Source: Pseudomonas sichuanensis
GTDB taxonomy: Bacteria > Pseudomonadota > Gammaproteobacteria > Pseudomonadales > Pseudomonadaceae
Assembly: GCF_003231305.1 (NCBI RefSeq)
Contig: NZ_QKVM01000032.1
Location: forward strand, 1-64,000
Direction: 5' to 3'
Length of the DNA stretch: 64,000 nt
Numbering within the stretch: the stretch's first letter is position 1; every line of letters begins with the position of its first letter. This document shows, piece by piece, positions 51,146 to 59,891 of the stretch. The notes under the pieces are model-generated. The model saw nothing but the letters and a program-made list of their open reading frames with translations. It did no database searches and had not been told where the DNA came from. The position numbers and the translations under genes are program-made.

Positions 51146-51934
51146 ATGAGCGTCATCAGGATCAATGGACGATCGATCCACTATACCGACACCCTACAAG
51201 GTGATGTCGCCCTGGTCTTCTCCCACGGCCTGCTCATGGACCGCAGCATGTTCGACGCACAAGTCGAAGCGTTGCGCGAGCACTACCGGGTCATCACCTG
51301 GGACCAGCGTGGGCATGGGCAGGCGGGGCCGAACCGTGAACCCTTCAGCCTGTGGGACAGCGCCGACGACCTGGCCGCGCTGCTCGACCATCTCGATATC
51401 CCCCAAGCCGTTCTGGTCGGTATGTCCCAGGGTGGCTATGTCAGCCTGCGCGCCGCCTTGCGCTACCCCGAAAAGGTCCAGGCATTGGTGTTGATCGCAA
51501 CCCAGGCCGGGCTCGACGCGCCTGGGCAGCAGCAACTGTATGCGCAGTTGCTCGACGCCTGGATGAACTATTCGTTGACCGATGCCTTGGCGCAAACCGT
51601 GGCGGGCTTCATCCTCGGTGACGACCCGGCGTTGGCCGCGCCATGGATCAGCAAGTGGAAAGCCCTCGATACCACCACCCTCGCCCTGAACTTCAAGGCC
51701 CTCGCCGAACGCGATGACCTGCTGCCCCAATTGGCTCGCCTGCAACAGCCGGCCCTGGTGATCTGGGGCGACGCAGACCGCGCCATCAGCCAGGACAAGG
51801 CCCAGCAACTCAAGGCGGGGCTGGCCCACAGCCAGTTCTCCAGCGTCGCCGGTGCCGCGCATGCGGTGAACATGACCCACGCCGAGCGCGTCAACGCCGA
51901 TATCCGCAGGTTCCTGTCCGAAGCCGTGACCTAG
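51146..51934 (+). CDS. Alpha/beta hydrolase, first gene of fatty-acid modification cluster
   Basis: This 262-residue hydrolase has the elbow VGMSQGGYVSLRAALRYPEKV (Ser near residue 94), the early FSHGLLMDRSMFDAQVEAL and a terminal His in GAAHAVNMTHAERV. It resembles 3-oxoadipate enol-lactonase-like proteins, but here probably hydrolyses an ester, lactone or thioester of the cluster's product. AAGGAAG precedes the ATG. It heads nine same-strand genes. Confidence 0.85.
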   Translation: MSVIRINGRSIHYTDTLQGDVALVFSHGLLMDRSMFDAQVEALREHYRVITWDQRGHGQAGPNREPFSLWDSADDLAALLDHLDIPQAVLVGMSQGGYVSLRAALRYPEKVQALVLIATQAGLDAPGQQQLYAQLLDAWMNYSLTDALAQTVAGFILGDDPALAAPWISKWKALDTTTLALNFKALAERDDLLPQLARLQQPALVIWGDADRAISQDKAQQLKAGLAHSQFSSVAGAAHAVNMTHAERVNADIRRFLSEAVT

Positions 51935-51997
51935 AGCGAACGCCACATTCGCCCTTCGATGACCTGACTCCAATTACAAAAGCAACAGGACGTTGAT

Positions 51998-52399
51998 ATG
52001 GATATCCCCGAGGGTTTCAAACCGTTGTTTCGCAGCAGCCCGTTCCTCGACCTGCTGGGCCCGTTCCATTACCGCGAAAGCCGCGATGGCTTTACCGTGG
52101 GTATTCGTGTGCAGGAAAAACACGCCAATGCGCGCGGCCTGGCCCATGGCGGCCTGTTCATGGCCCTGGCCGACATTGCCCTGGGCTACAACGCCGCGTT
52201 TTCCAAGGACCCGCCCCTGAAACTGGTGACCACCAGCCTGACCGCCGATTTCGCCGGCTCCGCCAAGGTCGGCGACTGGCTGGAGGCGACGGTCGACATC
52301 CAGAAAACCGGCAGCCGCCTGGTCTTCGCCAACAGCTACATCAACGTCGGCGAGGAACGCGTGGTCCGCGCCAGCGCCTCGTTCCTGGTGGCTGGCTGA
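51998..52399 (+). CDS. PaaI-type hotdog thioesterase 1
   Basis: This 133-residue protein has the PaaI/YbgC hotdog pattern: KHANARGLAHGGLFMALADIALGYNAAF, with the HGG turn and the acidic residue of the family, then VTTSLTADFAGSAKVGDWLEATVDIQKTGSRLVF. It should hydrolyse an acyl-CoA or acyl-ACP. A second, different PaaI-type gene ends the cluster at 58347. Confidence 0.87.
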   Translation: MDIPEGFKPLFRSSPFLDLLGPFHYRESRDGFTVGIRVQEKHANARGLAHGGLFMALADIALGYNAAFSKDPPLKLVTTSLTADFAGSAKVGDWLEATVDIQKTGSRLVFANSYINVGEERVVRASASFLVAG

Positions 52400-52476
52400 C
52401 CGTACCACCGGCTGCTGGCTGAGCGCCGGCCGCCGCCCCCCAAGTGCCATTCATCCTGAATCATGGAGTGATCGAC

Positions 52477-53466
52477 ATGGACAGTGCCGCGCGCGCGCCG
52501 GAAAAACTTTCCGGGGTCGAAGACCGACCTGAACGCAAGGACCCCAAACGCAAAGCCATCAGCAGCCCGTACTTTCATCGGCTGCAACGCAAGCATTTCC
52601 TGCTGTTCGACGTGTTGCCCATCCTCGGCGTGGTCCTGGCGATCGCGCTGGCCTTCATTCACCCGGTCAGCACCGTGGACATCGGATTGTTCGTTGCCTT
52701 CTGGGCCCTGTCGGGCATCGGTATCAGCGTCGGCTACCACCGCTATTTCACCCACCGTTCGTTCAAGGCCAAGCCGATGGTCGGCGCCGCGCTGACCGTG
52801 CTCGGTTCGATGGCGGGGCAGGGCGCGCTGCTGTCCTGGGTCGCCATGCACCGCCGGCACCATGAACTGAGCGACCAGCCTGGCGACCCGCACTCGCCAA
52901 ACCTGCATGGCCCGGGCCTGGTGGCCGGCATCACGGGCCTGGTGCACTCGCACTTCACCTGGATGAAGGAGCACGACTACCCCAACGTTGCCTACTATGC
53001 CCCGGACCTGCTGCGTGACCCGCTGGTGGCGCGCACCGCACGTCACTACTACAGCTGGGTCGCGCTGGGCCTGGTGCTGCCGGCCATCCTGGGCGGGTTG
53101 CTCAGCCAGTCCTGGTGGGGTGCGCTGACGGGCTTCTTGTGGGGGGGCGCCGTGCGCATGTTCGTCGTCGGCCACATCATCTGGTCGATCAACTCGCTGT
53201 TGCACCGCTTCGGCACCCGGCCCTACCAATCCCGCGACTTCAGCCGCAACGGCGGCGTGTTCGGCCTGCTGACGTTCGGTGAGGCCTGGCACAACAACCA
53301 CCACGCCTTTCCCGAGTCGCCCTCGTTCGGCCTGCAATGGTCGGTGTTCGACCCAGGCTACTGGGTGATCCGCGGCCTGAACCTGGCCGGCCTGGCCTGG
53401 GACCTGCGGGTGCCCAGCGCGCAGCGAAGAACCAGCCGTAAAAACAGAACACTACAACCACGCTAA
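52477..53466 (+). CDS. Membrane fatty-acid desaturase
   Basis: This 329-residue desaturase has hydrophobic pairs and the three histidine boxes of acyl desaturases: HRYFTH (88-93), HRRHH (125-129) and WHNNHH near residue 277. These bind the di-iron centre. It resembles delta-9 acyl-CoA desaturases. Since it sits directly before a dedicated ACP gene, the substrate may be acyl-ACP, as for JamB-type enzymes of alkyne pathways. The ATG at 52477 follows GGAG and is preferred to one 11 codons upstream. Confidence 0.92.
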   Translation: MDSAARAPEKLSGVEDRPERKDPKRKAISSPYFHRLQRKHFLLFDVLPILGVVLAIALAFIHPVSTVDIGLFVAFWALSGIGISVGYHRYFTHRSFKAKPMVGAALTVLGSMAGQGALLSWVAMHRRHHELSDQPGDPHSPNLHGPGLVAGITGLVHSHFTWMKEHDYPNVAYYAPDLLRDPLVARTARHYYSWVALGLVLPAILGGLLSQSWWGALTGFLWGGAVRMFVVGHIIWSINSLLHRFGTRPYQSRDFSRNGGVFGLLTFGEAWHNNHHAFPESPSFGLQWSVFDPGYWVIRGLNLAGLAWDLRVPSAQRRTSRKNRTLQPR

Positions 53467-53481
53467 CAAGGAAGCTCGATC

Positions 53482-53751
53482 ATGACCTCATTCGAAGTTG
53501 TCACCGCCGACAAGGACACCGTGGTTCACTGGTGCAGGGAGCAGATCGGCCAGTTGCTCAACGCCCCTGCGAGCACTGTGGATGAACGCAAGGATTTCAG
53601 CGAACTGGGCCTGGACTCGTCGCTGGCCGTATCGCTGCTGATCGAGATCGAGCAAGCCTACGGCGTCGAGATCTCCGCCGAGGAGCTGTTCGACAACCCC
53701 TCGATCACGGCGGTCGCCAGCCTGATCGTGGCGCGCAGCAGGAAGGCCTGA
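53482..53751 (+). CDS. Acyl carrier protein
   Basis: This 89-residue carrier has the phosphopantetheine site ELGLDSSLAVSLLIEIEQAYG with Ser46, followed by EELFDNPSITAVASLI, typical of stand-alone carriers of secondary metabolism. No phosphopantetheinyl transferase is nearby, so a cellular one must activate it. It starts 15 bases after the desaturase gene and two bases before the methyltransferase gene, placing it at the core of the cluster. Confidence 0.93.
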   Translation: MTSFEVVTADKDTVVHWCREQIGQLLNAPASTVDERKDFSELGLDSSLAVSLLIEIEQAYGVEISAEELFDNPSITAVASLIVARSRKA

Positions 53752-53753
53752 CC

Positions 53754-54617
53754 ATGAGCACCGCGCCTGCCGAACAACGCCTGCACGCCGAGTCGCAAGC
53801 CATCCGTCATCACTACGACGTGGGCAACGACTTCTATGAATTGTGGCTGGACCCGACCTTGTCCTACTCCTGCGGGCGTTGGGTCGGCTGCGACACCCTC
53901 GAAAACGCCCAGAACAACAAGATCGCCTACCACCTCGACGCGATCGATGCACCACGCCTGCAGTCGGTCCTGGATGTCGGCTGTGGCTGGGGCGGGGTGC
54001 TGCAGGCCCTGGAACGGATGCCCAACATCAACCGCGCCGTGGGCCTGACGCTGAGCGAGCAGCAGGCCCGGCATATCGAGGCCCAGCCTTGGGGCAAGGT
54101 CGCGGTGCACGTCAGCAACTGGCAGGAATATGAGCCCGAGCAGCCATTCGACGGGATCATTTCCGTTGGCGCCTTCGAGCACTTTGCCGCCCCCACCGAC
54201 AGCATCGAGGAAAAGATCGCGATCTATCGCCGGTTCTTCAGTGCCTGCCGTGGCTGGCTCAAGCCCGGCGGCCGGCTCTCGCTGCAGACCATCGCCTATG
54301 GCGCCATGGCCCGGGAGCAGGCCAGCCGGTTCTTCAACGAGCAGATATTCCCCAACGCGGACTTGCCGACCTTGAGCGAGATCGCCGAAGCGGCCCAGGG
54401 CGTGTTCGAGATCGAGCGCGTCGAGAATGGTCGCCTGGATTACGCGCGCACCTGCGAGCACTGGTACCGGCGGCTGTCCGCCAACCGGGCGCTGGCGGTG
54501 GAGCGGGTGGGTGAAGAGGTGGTCAACCGCTACCTGCGTTACCTGAAGATGTCGGCCTATGGCTTCCAGTTCGGCAAGATCCAGTTGTTGCGGCTCCAGC
54601 TCCACGCTCTGCGCTAA
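53754..54617 (+). CDS. Short CFA-synthase-like SAM-dependent methyltransferase
   Basis: This 287-residue protein matches cyclopropane-fatty-acid synthases (HYDVGNDFYELWLDPTLSYSC, residues 20-40) and binds SAM at VLDVGCGWGG (72-81). It lacks the N-terminal domain of the 380-residue E. coli enzyme and has the length of mycobacterial mycolate methyltransferases, which act on ACP-bound chains. Of the bicarbonate-site residues known in the family, C40 and E142 (GAFEHF) are present, but the usual His of LHTI is Q178 (LQTI) and the late Cys is probably S267. The reaction may be cyclopropanation or plain methylation of a double bond made by the desaturase. Confidence 0.88.
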   Translation: MSTAPAEQRLHAESQAIRHHYDVGNDFYELWLDPTLSYSCGRWVGCDTLENAQNNKIAYHLDAIDAPRLQSVLDVGCGWGGVLQALERMPNINRAVGLTLSEQQARHIEAQPWGKVAVHVSNWQEYEPEQPFDGIISVGAFEHFAAPTDSIEEKIAIYRRFFSACRGWLKPGGRLSLQTIAYGAMAREQASRFFNEQIFPNADLPTLSEIAEAAQGVFEIERVENGRLDYARTCEHWYRRLSANRALAVERVGEEVVNRYLRYLKMSAYGFQFGKIQLLRLQLHALR

Positions 54618-54642
54618 TCCATCTGATGGAAGGAAACTGTCG

Positions 54643-55893
54643 ATGTCCGAAAGTGCCCAGAGTCAGCGATCCTGCGCTGACAAACCCCTGCAGTTGCCGC
54701 GTTTCAACCCGTTCAGCGCCGAGTTCCGCGAAACGCCCTACCGGGTCTACGGCCAGTTGCGCGAACACAACCCGCTGCACAAGGTGCTGGGCATGTGGGT
54801 GGTCACCCGGCATGCCGATGTCATGGGCATCCTGCGCGACCGCAGTTGCAATGCCAGCATCATTCCCCAGCAGGTGGACAACCAGGCGGCCAGGTTCGGG
54901 CGCGACAATGCGCCGTTCCAGCGCCTGGCCTACAAGTCGATCGTGTTCACCGAGAACCCTGACCACAATCGCCTGCGCAAGCTGATGAACATCGCCTTCA
55001 GCGCCAAGGCGCTGGATCAGCTGCAGGCGCCCCTCGAGGGCATGGTCGAGGAGCTGCTGGCCGAGGGTTACCGGCATGGCGGCCTGGACATCGTCGCCGG
55101 GCTGGCCCAGCCCTTGCCGCTGCGCATCATGTGCCACTGGGTCGGGCTGCCGAGCGAGATGCACGCCACCATCGATGCCTGGACCCATGCCATTCGCTTC
55201 CTGCTCGAGCCGGGGTTGATGGTCAAGGACGATTTCGAGAAGGTCAGCGCCGTGCTCGATGACTACATGGCGTACCTCTCGACGGTGATCGACGAGCGCA
55301 GGCGAGCGCCCCGGCAGGACCTGATCAGCCAGCTGCTCGACCTGCAGTTGGATGGTGACCGCCTGAACCAGGAAGAGCTGATCTTCGTCTGCATCATGTG
55401 CTTCGTGGCCGGCAACGAAACCACCAAGAGCCTGATCGGCAACGCCATCCACGCCTTGCTCGAGCACCCGGCGCAGTACCGCTTGCTGCAACAGCGCCCG
55501 GAGCTGGTCGCCGGCAGTGTGCAGGAGGCGCTGCGTTACGAGACGCCGTTGCAGCACACCAAACGCCTGGCCACCCGCGATCTGGTGCTGGACGGCCAGC
55601 CGATCAAGGCCGGCGAGCAGATCCTGCTGTGCCTGGGTTCGGCCAACCGGGACGAGCGAGTGTTCGCCGATGCCGAGGCGTTCGATATCGAGCGCAAGAC
55701 CAAAGGCCACCTGGCATTCGGCTACGGCATGCATGGCTGCCTGGGCGCTTTGCTGGCCGAGCGTCAGGCCGAAGCAGTGATCGGGCGCTTGCTGCAAGGG
55801 CCGCCGATGCTGCGCGGGGGCGCCGCGCCCAGCTGGCAATCGGGCAGCTTCATCGTGCGCAGCCTGGCGGCCCTCGATGTCCAGTTCGCCTGA
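54643..55893 (+). CDS. Cytochrome P450
   Basis: This 416-residue P450 has the I-helix FVAGNETTKSLIGNA, the ExxR motif EALRYETPLQHTKR and the heme-binding loop FGYGMHGCLGALLAERQ with Cys366. The soluble bacterial (class I) type needs a ferredoxin and reductase, which are not in the cluster. It probably oxidises the ACP-bound or free modified fatty acid. The ATG at 54643 follows GGAAGG; an upstream frame overlaps the methyltransferase gene. Confidence 0.95.
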   Translation: MSESAQSQRSCADKPLQLPRFNPFSAEFRETPYRVYGQLREHNPLHKVLGMWVVTRHADVMGILRDRSCNASIIPQQVDNQAARFGRDNAPFQRLAYKSIVFTENPDHNRLRKLMNIAFSAKALDQLQAPLEGMVEELLAEGYRHGGLDIVAGLAQPLPLRIMCHWVGLPSEMHATIDAWTHAIRFLLEPGLMVKDDFEKVSAVLDDYMAYLSTVIDERRRAPRQDLISQLLDLQLDGDRLNQEELIFVCIMCFVAGNETTKSLIGNAIHALLEHPAQYRLLQQRPELVAGSVQEALRYETPLQHTKRLATRDLVLDGQPIKAGEQILLCLGSANRDERVFADAEAFDIERKTKGHLAFGYGMHGCLGALLAERQAEAVIGRLLQGPPMLRGGAAPSWQSGSFIVRSLAALDVQFA

Positions 55894-55912
55894 CGCTGCG
55901 AGGCGGCCGAAC

Positions 55913-56644
55913 ATGCACGGGCAAGGCGTTTCGCTGGTGTGCTTCCCCCATGCCGGCGGCAGCAATGCCACCTACAACGCGTGGGGCGCGCGCCTTGGGC
56001 CGGGCATCCGGCGGCTGCGGCCGGGCTGCTTCGACAGCCACGGGCAACGCGCCGGTTTCAGTACCCTCGACGGCCTGGCCCTGCATATCGCCGGGCAACT
56101 CGCCGGCCAGCCCGCACCGCTGGTGTTCTATGGCCACAGCATGGGGGCGATCCTGGCCTACGAGGTTACGCGCCTGCTGGCGCGTGACAACCCGCGGCAG
56201 GTGGCACACCTGTTCGTCTCTGGGCGCCGCGCGCCGCAGTTGGCCGCGCGGCTTGCGCCGGTTCACCAGTTGGCCGATCACGCCTTCATCGAGGCCTTGC
56301 GCGCCTATGGCGGGGTGCCTGCTGCATTCGATGGCAACAGCCGCCTGCTGCACAGCCTGGTGCCGGTGATTCGCGCCGACCTGGCGTTGGTCGAAACCTA
56401 TGGTTATACGCCCCACCCGCCGTTGCGGTGCCCGATCACGGCGATCCACGCCACGGATGACCGGGTCGTGGTGGCTGACGAGCTCATGGCCTGGCAGCAC
56501 AGGACCTGCGCCGCGTTCGAGTTTCAGGCCTGTGACGGCGGCCACTTCTTCCATGTCGAGCAGCCGCAGCGGCTGGTCGATCTTCTGCAGCGATCATTCG
56601 CCGGGCCACTCGACAGGAGCGTTGCATGCGCGCCACCCCATTGA
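55913..56644 (+). CDS. Type II thioesterase
   Basis: This 243-residue protein has the type II thioesterase pattern: VCFPHAGGSNATYNAWGARLGPGI at the start, FYGHSMGAILAYEVTRLL with the nucleophilic Ser, and GGHFFHVEQPQRLV with the catalytic His. Such enzymes clear or release chains from carrier proteins. The ATG at 55913 has GCGAGG upstream; an ATG at 55877, inside the P450 gene, would add 12 residues. The stop lies inside the ligase gene, a 19-base overlap. Confidence 0.9.
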   Translation: MHGQGVSLVCFPHAGGSNATYNAWGARLGPGIRRLRPGCFDSHGQRAGFSTLDGLALHIAGQLAGQPAPLVFYGHSMGAILAYEVTRLLARDNPRQVAHLFVSGRRAPQLAARLAPVHQLADHAFIEALRAYGGVPAAFDGNSRLLHSLVPVIRADLALVETYGYTPHPPLRCPITAIHATDDRVVVADELMAWQHRTCAAFEFQACDGGHFFHVEQPQRLVDLLQRSFAGPLDRSVACAPPH

Positions 56645-58311
56645 TCACAGACTGCCTCGACCGGCACAGCCAACACTGCCCGGACAAGCCGGCCTACCTG
56701 TTCCTGAGCGAAGGCTTGCAGGTGGAACGCCAGCTAACCTTCGTGCAGTTGCGCACGGCGGCCAGGCACTTCGCCGGGCAACTGCTCAGCCGGGCGCGGC
56801 CGGGTGACCAGGCGCTGTTGATCCTGCCGCCAGGGCTGGATTTCATCGTGGCGTTCTTTGCCTGCCTGTACGCCGGGGTGGTCGCCGTGCCCTTGTGCCC
56901 GCCCAATAAAAGGCGCTCGCAGCGCACCCTGCAAGGCATCGCCGAGGACTGTTCGGCGCGGCTGGTTGTCACGGTCAAGGTGCTCGGCGATGCGCTCGAA
57001 GGCCAGGGGCCGCGCGAGGGACTGGTCTGGCTGGCCATGGACAGCCAAGACCTGCCCGAGCCAGTGCCGCTGTGTGTACCGGCAGCCGACCCGCACACCC
57101 TGGCCTTCATCCAGTACACCTCTGGTTCCACCAGCGCGCCGAAAGGGGTGATGGTGAGCCACGGCAACATCGCCGCCAACCAGGCCATGATCTGCCAGGC
57201 ATTCGGCCACAACCCGGACTCCACGGTGGTCGGCTGGGTGCCGCATTACCATGACCAGGGCCTGATCGGGAACATTCTGCAGCCCATGTTCGTCGGCGCC
57301 ACCAGCGTGCTGATGTCGCCAGTGACGTTCATGCGCTGGCCGTTGCGCTGGTTGCAAGCGATTTCCAGGTATCGGGCGCACTCCAGCGGCGGCCCCAACT
57401 TCGCCTTCGCGGCGTGCATCAAGGCCTTGGCCCGTGAGCCGGACATCGAGCTCGACCTGCGCAGCTGGCAGGTCGCGTTCAATGGCGCCGAACCCATCCA
57501 GGCCGAGACCCTGAACGCCTTCCAGGCGGCATTCCAGCGCCATGGCCTGCGCCGCGAGGCGATCTACCCCTGCTATGGCTTGGCCGAGTGCACCCTGCAG
57601 GCGTGCGGCAACGAGAAGGGCAGGGGCCCGGTGACCCTAACCGTCGACCCCGAGGCCTTGCGCGACGGCCGTATCCTGCTGGCGTCGCGGGGCCAGACCC
57701 TGGTCAGCTCCGGCCGGGCGATGGCCGGTTCGCAAGTCGCGATCGTTGACCCTGGTTCAGGCAACGCCCTGGCAGCCTGCACCATCGGCGAGGTCTGGAT
57801 CAGTGGCCCGCACGTTGCCCAGGGTTACTGGAACCAGCCCGCGCTGTCCGCGCAGGCCTTCTGCAACCCGTTATCGGGGGCCATTCAGGCACCTTATTTA
57901 CGTACCGGGGACCTGGGCTTCATCCACCAGGGCGAGCTATACGTAACCGGGCGGATGAAAGACGTGATGATCATTCGCGGCAAGAACTACTACCCACATG
58001 ACATCGAACACAGCGTTTCGGCCGCCCACCAGAGCCTCGAAGATTCGGCCTGCGCGGTGTTCGCCGTGGCCGGTTCCGAGGAAAAGGTCATCGTGGTGCA
58101 GGAAGTTCGCCGCGAATGGCGCAAGAAGATCGTGCTGGACGAAGTGATCTCGATCATTCGCCAGGCGGTGGTCAGCCACAACGACATCACCCCCCACGAC
58201 ATCGTGCTGCTGATGCCCGGCAAGCTGCTCAAGACCAGCAGCGGCAAGGTCATGCGCAGCGCCATGCGTACCCAGTACCTGGATCAGACTCTCGAGCGGC
58301 TGCAGGGTTAG
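56626..58311 (+). CDS. Fatty acyl-AMP ligase (FAAL)
   Basis: This 561-residue adenylating enzyme fits FAALs, which activate free fatty acids and pass them to an ACP rather than to CoA. Seen are YTSGSTSAPKGVMVSHGN (164-181), GWVPHYHDQGLIGNILQPMFVGATSVLMSP, CYGLAECTL, YLRTGDLGFIHQGELYVTGRMKD and IIRGKNYYPHDIE, with the C-terminal LKTSSGKVMRSAMR carrying the catalytic Lys. The presumed acceptor is the ACP of the same cluster. AGGAG lies before the ATG. This gene identifies the starter of the pathway as a preformed fatty acid. Confidence 0.95.
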   Translation: MRATPLITDCLDRHSQHCPDKPAYLFLSEGLQVERQLTFVQLRTAARHFAGQLLSRARPGDQALLILPPGLDFIVAFFACLYAGVVAVPLCPPNKRRSQRTLQGIAEDCSARLVVTVKVLGDALEGQGPREGLVWLAMDSQDLPEPVPLCVPAADPHTLAFIQYTSGSTSAPKGVMVSHGNIAANQAMICQAFGHNPDSTVVGWVPHYHDQGLIGNILQPMFVGATSVLMSPVTFMRWPLRWLQAISRYRAHSSGGPNFAFAACIKALAREPDIELDLRSWQVAFNGAEPIQAETLNAFQAAFQRHGLRREAIYPCYGLAECTLQACGNEKGRGPVTLTVDPEALRDGRILLASRGQTLVSSGRAMAGSQVAIVDPGSGNALAACTIGEVWISGPHVAQGYWNQPALSAQAFCNPLSGAIQAPYLRTGDLGFIHQGELYVTGRMKDVMIIRGKNYYPHDIEHSVSAAHQSLEDSACAVFAVAGSEEKVIVVQEVRREWRKKIVLDEVISIIRQAVVSHNDITPHDIVLLMPGKLLKTSSGKVMRSAMRTQYLDQTLERLQG

Positions 58312-58346
58312 CAGCGCTTCTCAGGCCAACGACAAGGAACGACACC

Positions 58347-58790
58347 ATGCAAGAGTTCACTGCAAGCAACCCGGATTACGACGCCCATGTGCAAGCCGCA
58401 GTGCTGAGCATGCCGGCGGCCAGGCTGCTGGGCTTTCATTACAACTACCTCAAGCCAGGCTACTGCGAGATCGAGCAGCCCACGCGAAAAGAGCTGACCC
58501 AGCACAACGGCTACCTGCAGGGCGGCATCATCGGCACCTTGGCGGACTTCGCCGCAGGCTCGGCCGCAGGGACCCTGCTGCCGCCCGGCTGGGTCAACAT
58601 GACCACCGACTTCACCGTCAAGCTGATCGCGCCGGCGGACGGCGAGCAGGTGCTGGCCAGGGGCCGGGTGATCAGCGCGACGCACAACACCACAGTGGCC
58701 GCGGCCGAGCTGTTCGCCATCAAGCAGGGCAAGGAAACCCTGTGCGCCACGGCGCTGGTGACCTTGCGCAACATCCCGTTGCGGGCGTGA
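58347..58790 (+). CDS. PaaI-type hotdog thioesterase 2
   Basis: This 147-residue hotdog protein has the PaaI signature TQHNGYLQGGIIGTLADFAAGSAAGTLL followed by NMTTDFTVKLIAPADGEQVLARGRVI. It belongs to the same fold as the gene at 51998 but is clearly distinct from it. As the last gene of the cluster it may release the final acid or clear misloaded ACP or CoA esters. It meets the AraC gene tail to tail, 18 bases away. Confidence 0.88.
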   Translation: MQEFTASNPDYDAHVQAAVLSMPAARLLGFHYNYLKPGYCEIEQPTRKELTQHNGYLQGGIIGTLADFAAGSAAGTLLPPGWVNMTTDFTVKLIAPADGEQVLARGRVISATHNTTVAAAELFAIKQGKETLCATALVTLRNIPLRA

Positions 58791-58808
58791 CGGCAGGCGC
58801 CGCAGGCC

Positions 58809-59747
58809 TCACACCGGCAGGCTTGTATACGGCTGTTCTTCCCCAGGGCTGCGGGCAAATTCGCGCTTGTACTCGCGGCTGAACTGCGAGGTGCTCTGGT
58901 AGCCCACCCGATGCGCCGCCTGGGCCACGCCCAGGCCTTCGCCGATCAGCATCTGCTGGGCCTTGAGCAGGCGCAGGCGCTTGAGGTACTGCATCGGCGC
59001 CAGGTCGGTGCTGCGCTTGAAGTGCTCGTGGAAGGTCGACACGCTCATGTTGGCCCGGCTGGCCAGCTCTTCCACGCTCAGGGCTTCGGCGTAATGCTCG
59101 CGCAAGAAGGCCAGCGCGGCGCCGATGCGGGCGAAGTGCCCCTGCTGTTCGACCAGCGCCCGCAACACCCCGGCCTGTGGCCCGCGCAAGGCGCAATAGA
59201 GCACCTCGCGCACCCGTGCCGGGCCCAGCACCCTGGCGTCCAGTGGGTCCTGCAGGCACTGCAGCAGGCGTTCGACGCTGCCGCGCATGGCCGCGTCCAA
59301 TGCCGCCGAGCTCATCGATTGCGGGGTTTGCACCTGCACCGGCGCATCCGGTGCCAGGTTCATGCTTTGCACCAGCTCCCCCAGCTGCGCCCGGTCGATA
59401 TCCACCGAAACCCCTAGCAGCGGAGCGTCCGGGGTGGCGAAGGTTTCGCACATGAAAGGCACCGACAACGCCTGGATCAGGTAATGCCCAGCCCCGTATT
59501 CCAGGGTGCGCGGGCCAAGGCGCGCCAGTTTGCTGCCCTGGGCCAGGATGATCAGGCTGGGCTCGTAGATCTGCGGGCTGCTGGCCACATAGTGGTCCCA
59601 GGTCAGCACCTGTACCTGAGGCAGCGTGGTCGGCACGAAGCCTGGGCGCGTGGCGAGGCCGCGGATTAATGAGCAGAGCGTGGCGTTGGCATCCACGTGG
59701 CGGGTGAGGTGCATGGTCAACCTGGGCAGAGAATCGGACAGTGGCAT
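58809..59747 (-). CDS. AraC-family regulator, YqhC-like
   Basis: This 312-residue regulator has an N-terminal AraC_N cupin-like domain (SLIILAQGSKLARLGPRTLEYGAGHYLIQALSVPF) and a C-terminal AraC DNA-binding domain (LSVEELASRANMSVSTFHEHFKRSTDLAPMQYLKRLRL). The plan is that of E. coli YqhC, which activates an aldehyde reductase gene in response to aldehydes. It is divergent from an alcohol dehydrogenase gene, so the parallel is close. A start at 59714 is also possible. Confidence 0.9.
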   Translation of the reverse strand: MPLSDSLPRLTMHLTRHVDANATLCSLIRGLATRPGFVPTTLPQVQVLTWDHYVASSPQIYEPSLIILAQGSKLARLGPRTLEYGAGHYLIQALSVPFMCETFATPDAPLLGVSVDIDRAQLGELVQSMNLAPDAPVQVQTPQSMSSAALDAAMRGSVERLLQCLQDPLDARVLGPARVREVLYCALRGPQAGVLRALVEQQGHFARIGAALAFLREHYAEALSVEELASRANMSVSTFHEHFKRSTDLAPMQYLKRLRLLKAQQMLIGEGLGVAQAAHRVGYQSTSQFSREYKREFARSPGEEQPYTSLPV

Positions 59748-59891
59748 CTTCGCAGAATCGCAGTTCAGCGCCAGAGGTGGCCTGGCGATTCCGGAGAATC
59801 AGGCATGCATGCCGGAGAATCGGCGATGGGCGAGGGCGGTTCTGGCGCCCAGAATGCGCCGCCTGAATCGTTTCACTTTTCGAGGTGCCCC

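Noticed and set aside
52477..58311. Terminal alkyne (JamABC-type) or polyyne pathway
   Set aside because: Only one desaturase is present and the CFA-type methyltransferase has no place in those pathways; the resemblance is limited to the FAAL-desaturase-ACP trio.
50955..58810. Idea that the lipid cluster is a genomic island inserted at tRNA-Val
   Set aside because: No repeat of the tRNA 3' end was found after the cluster, and no integrase gene is present.
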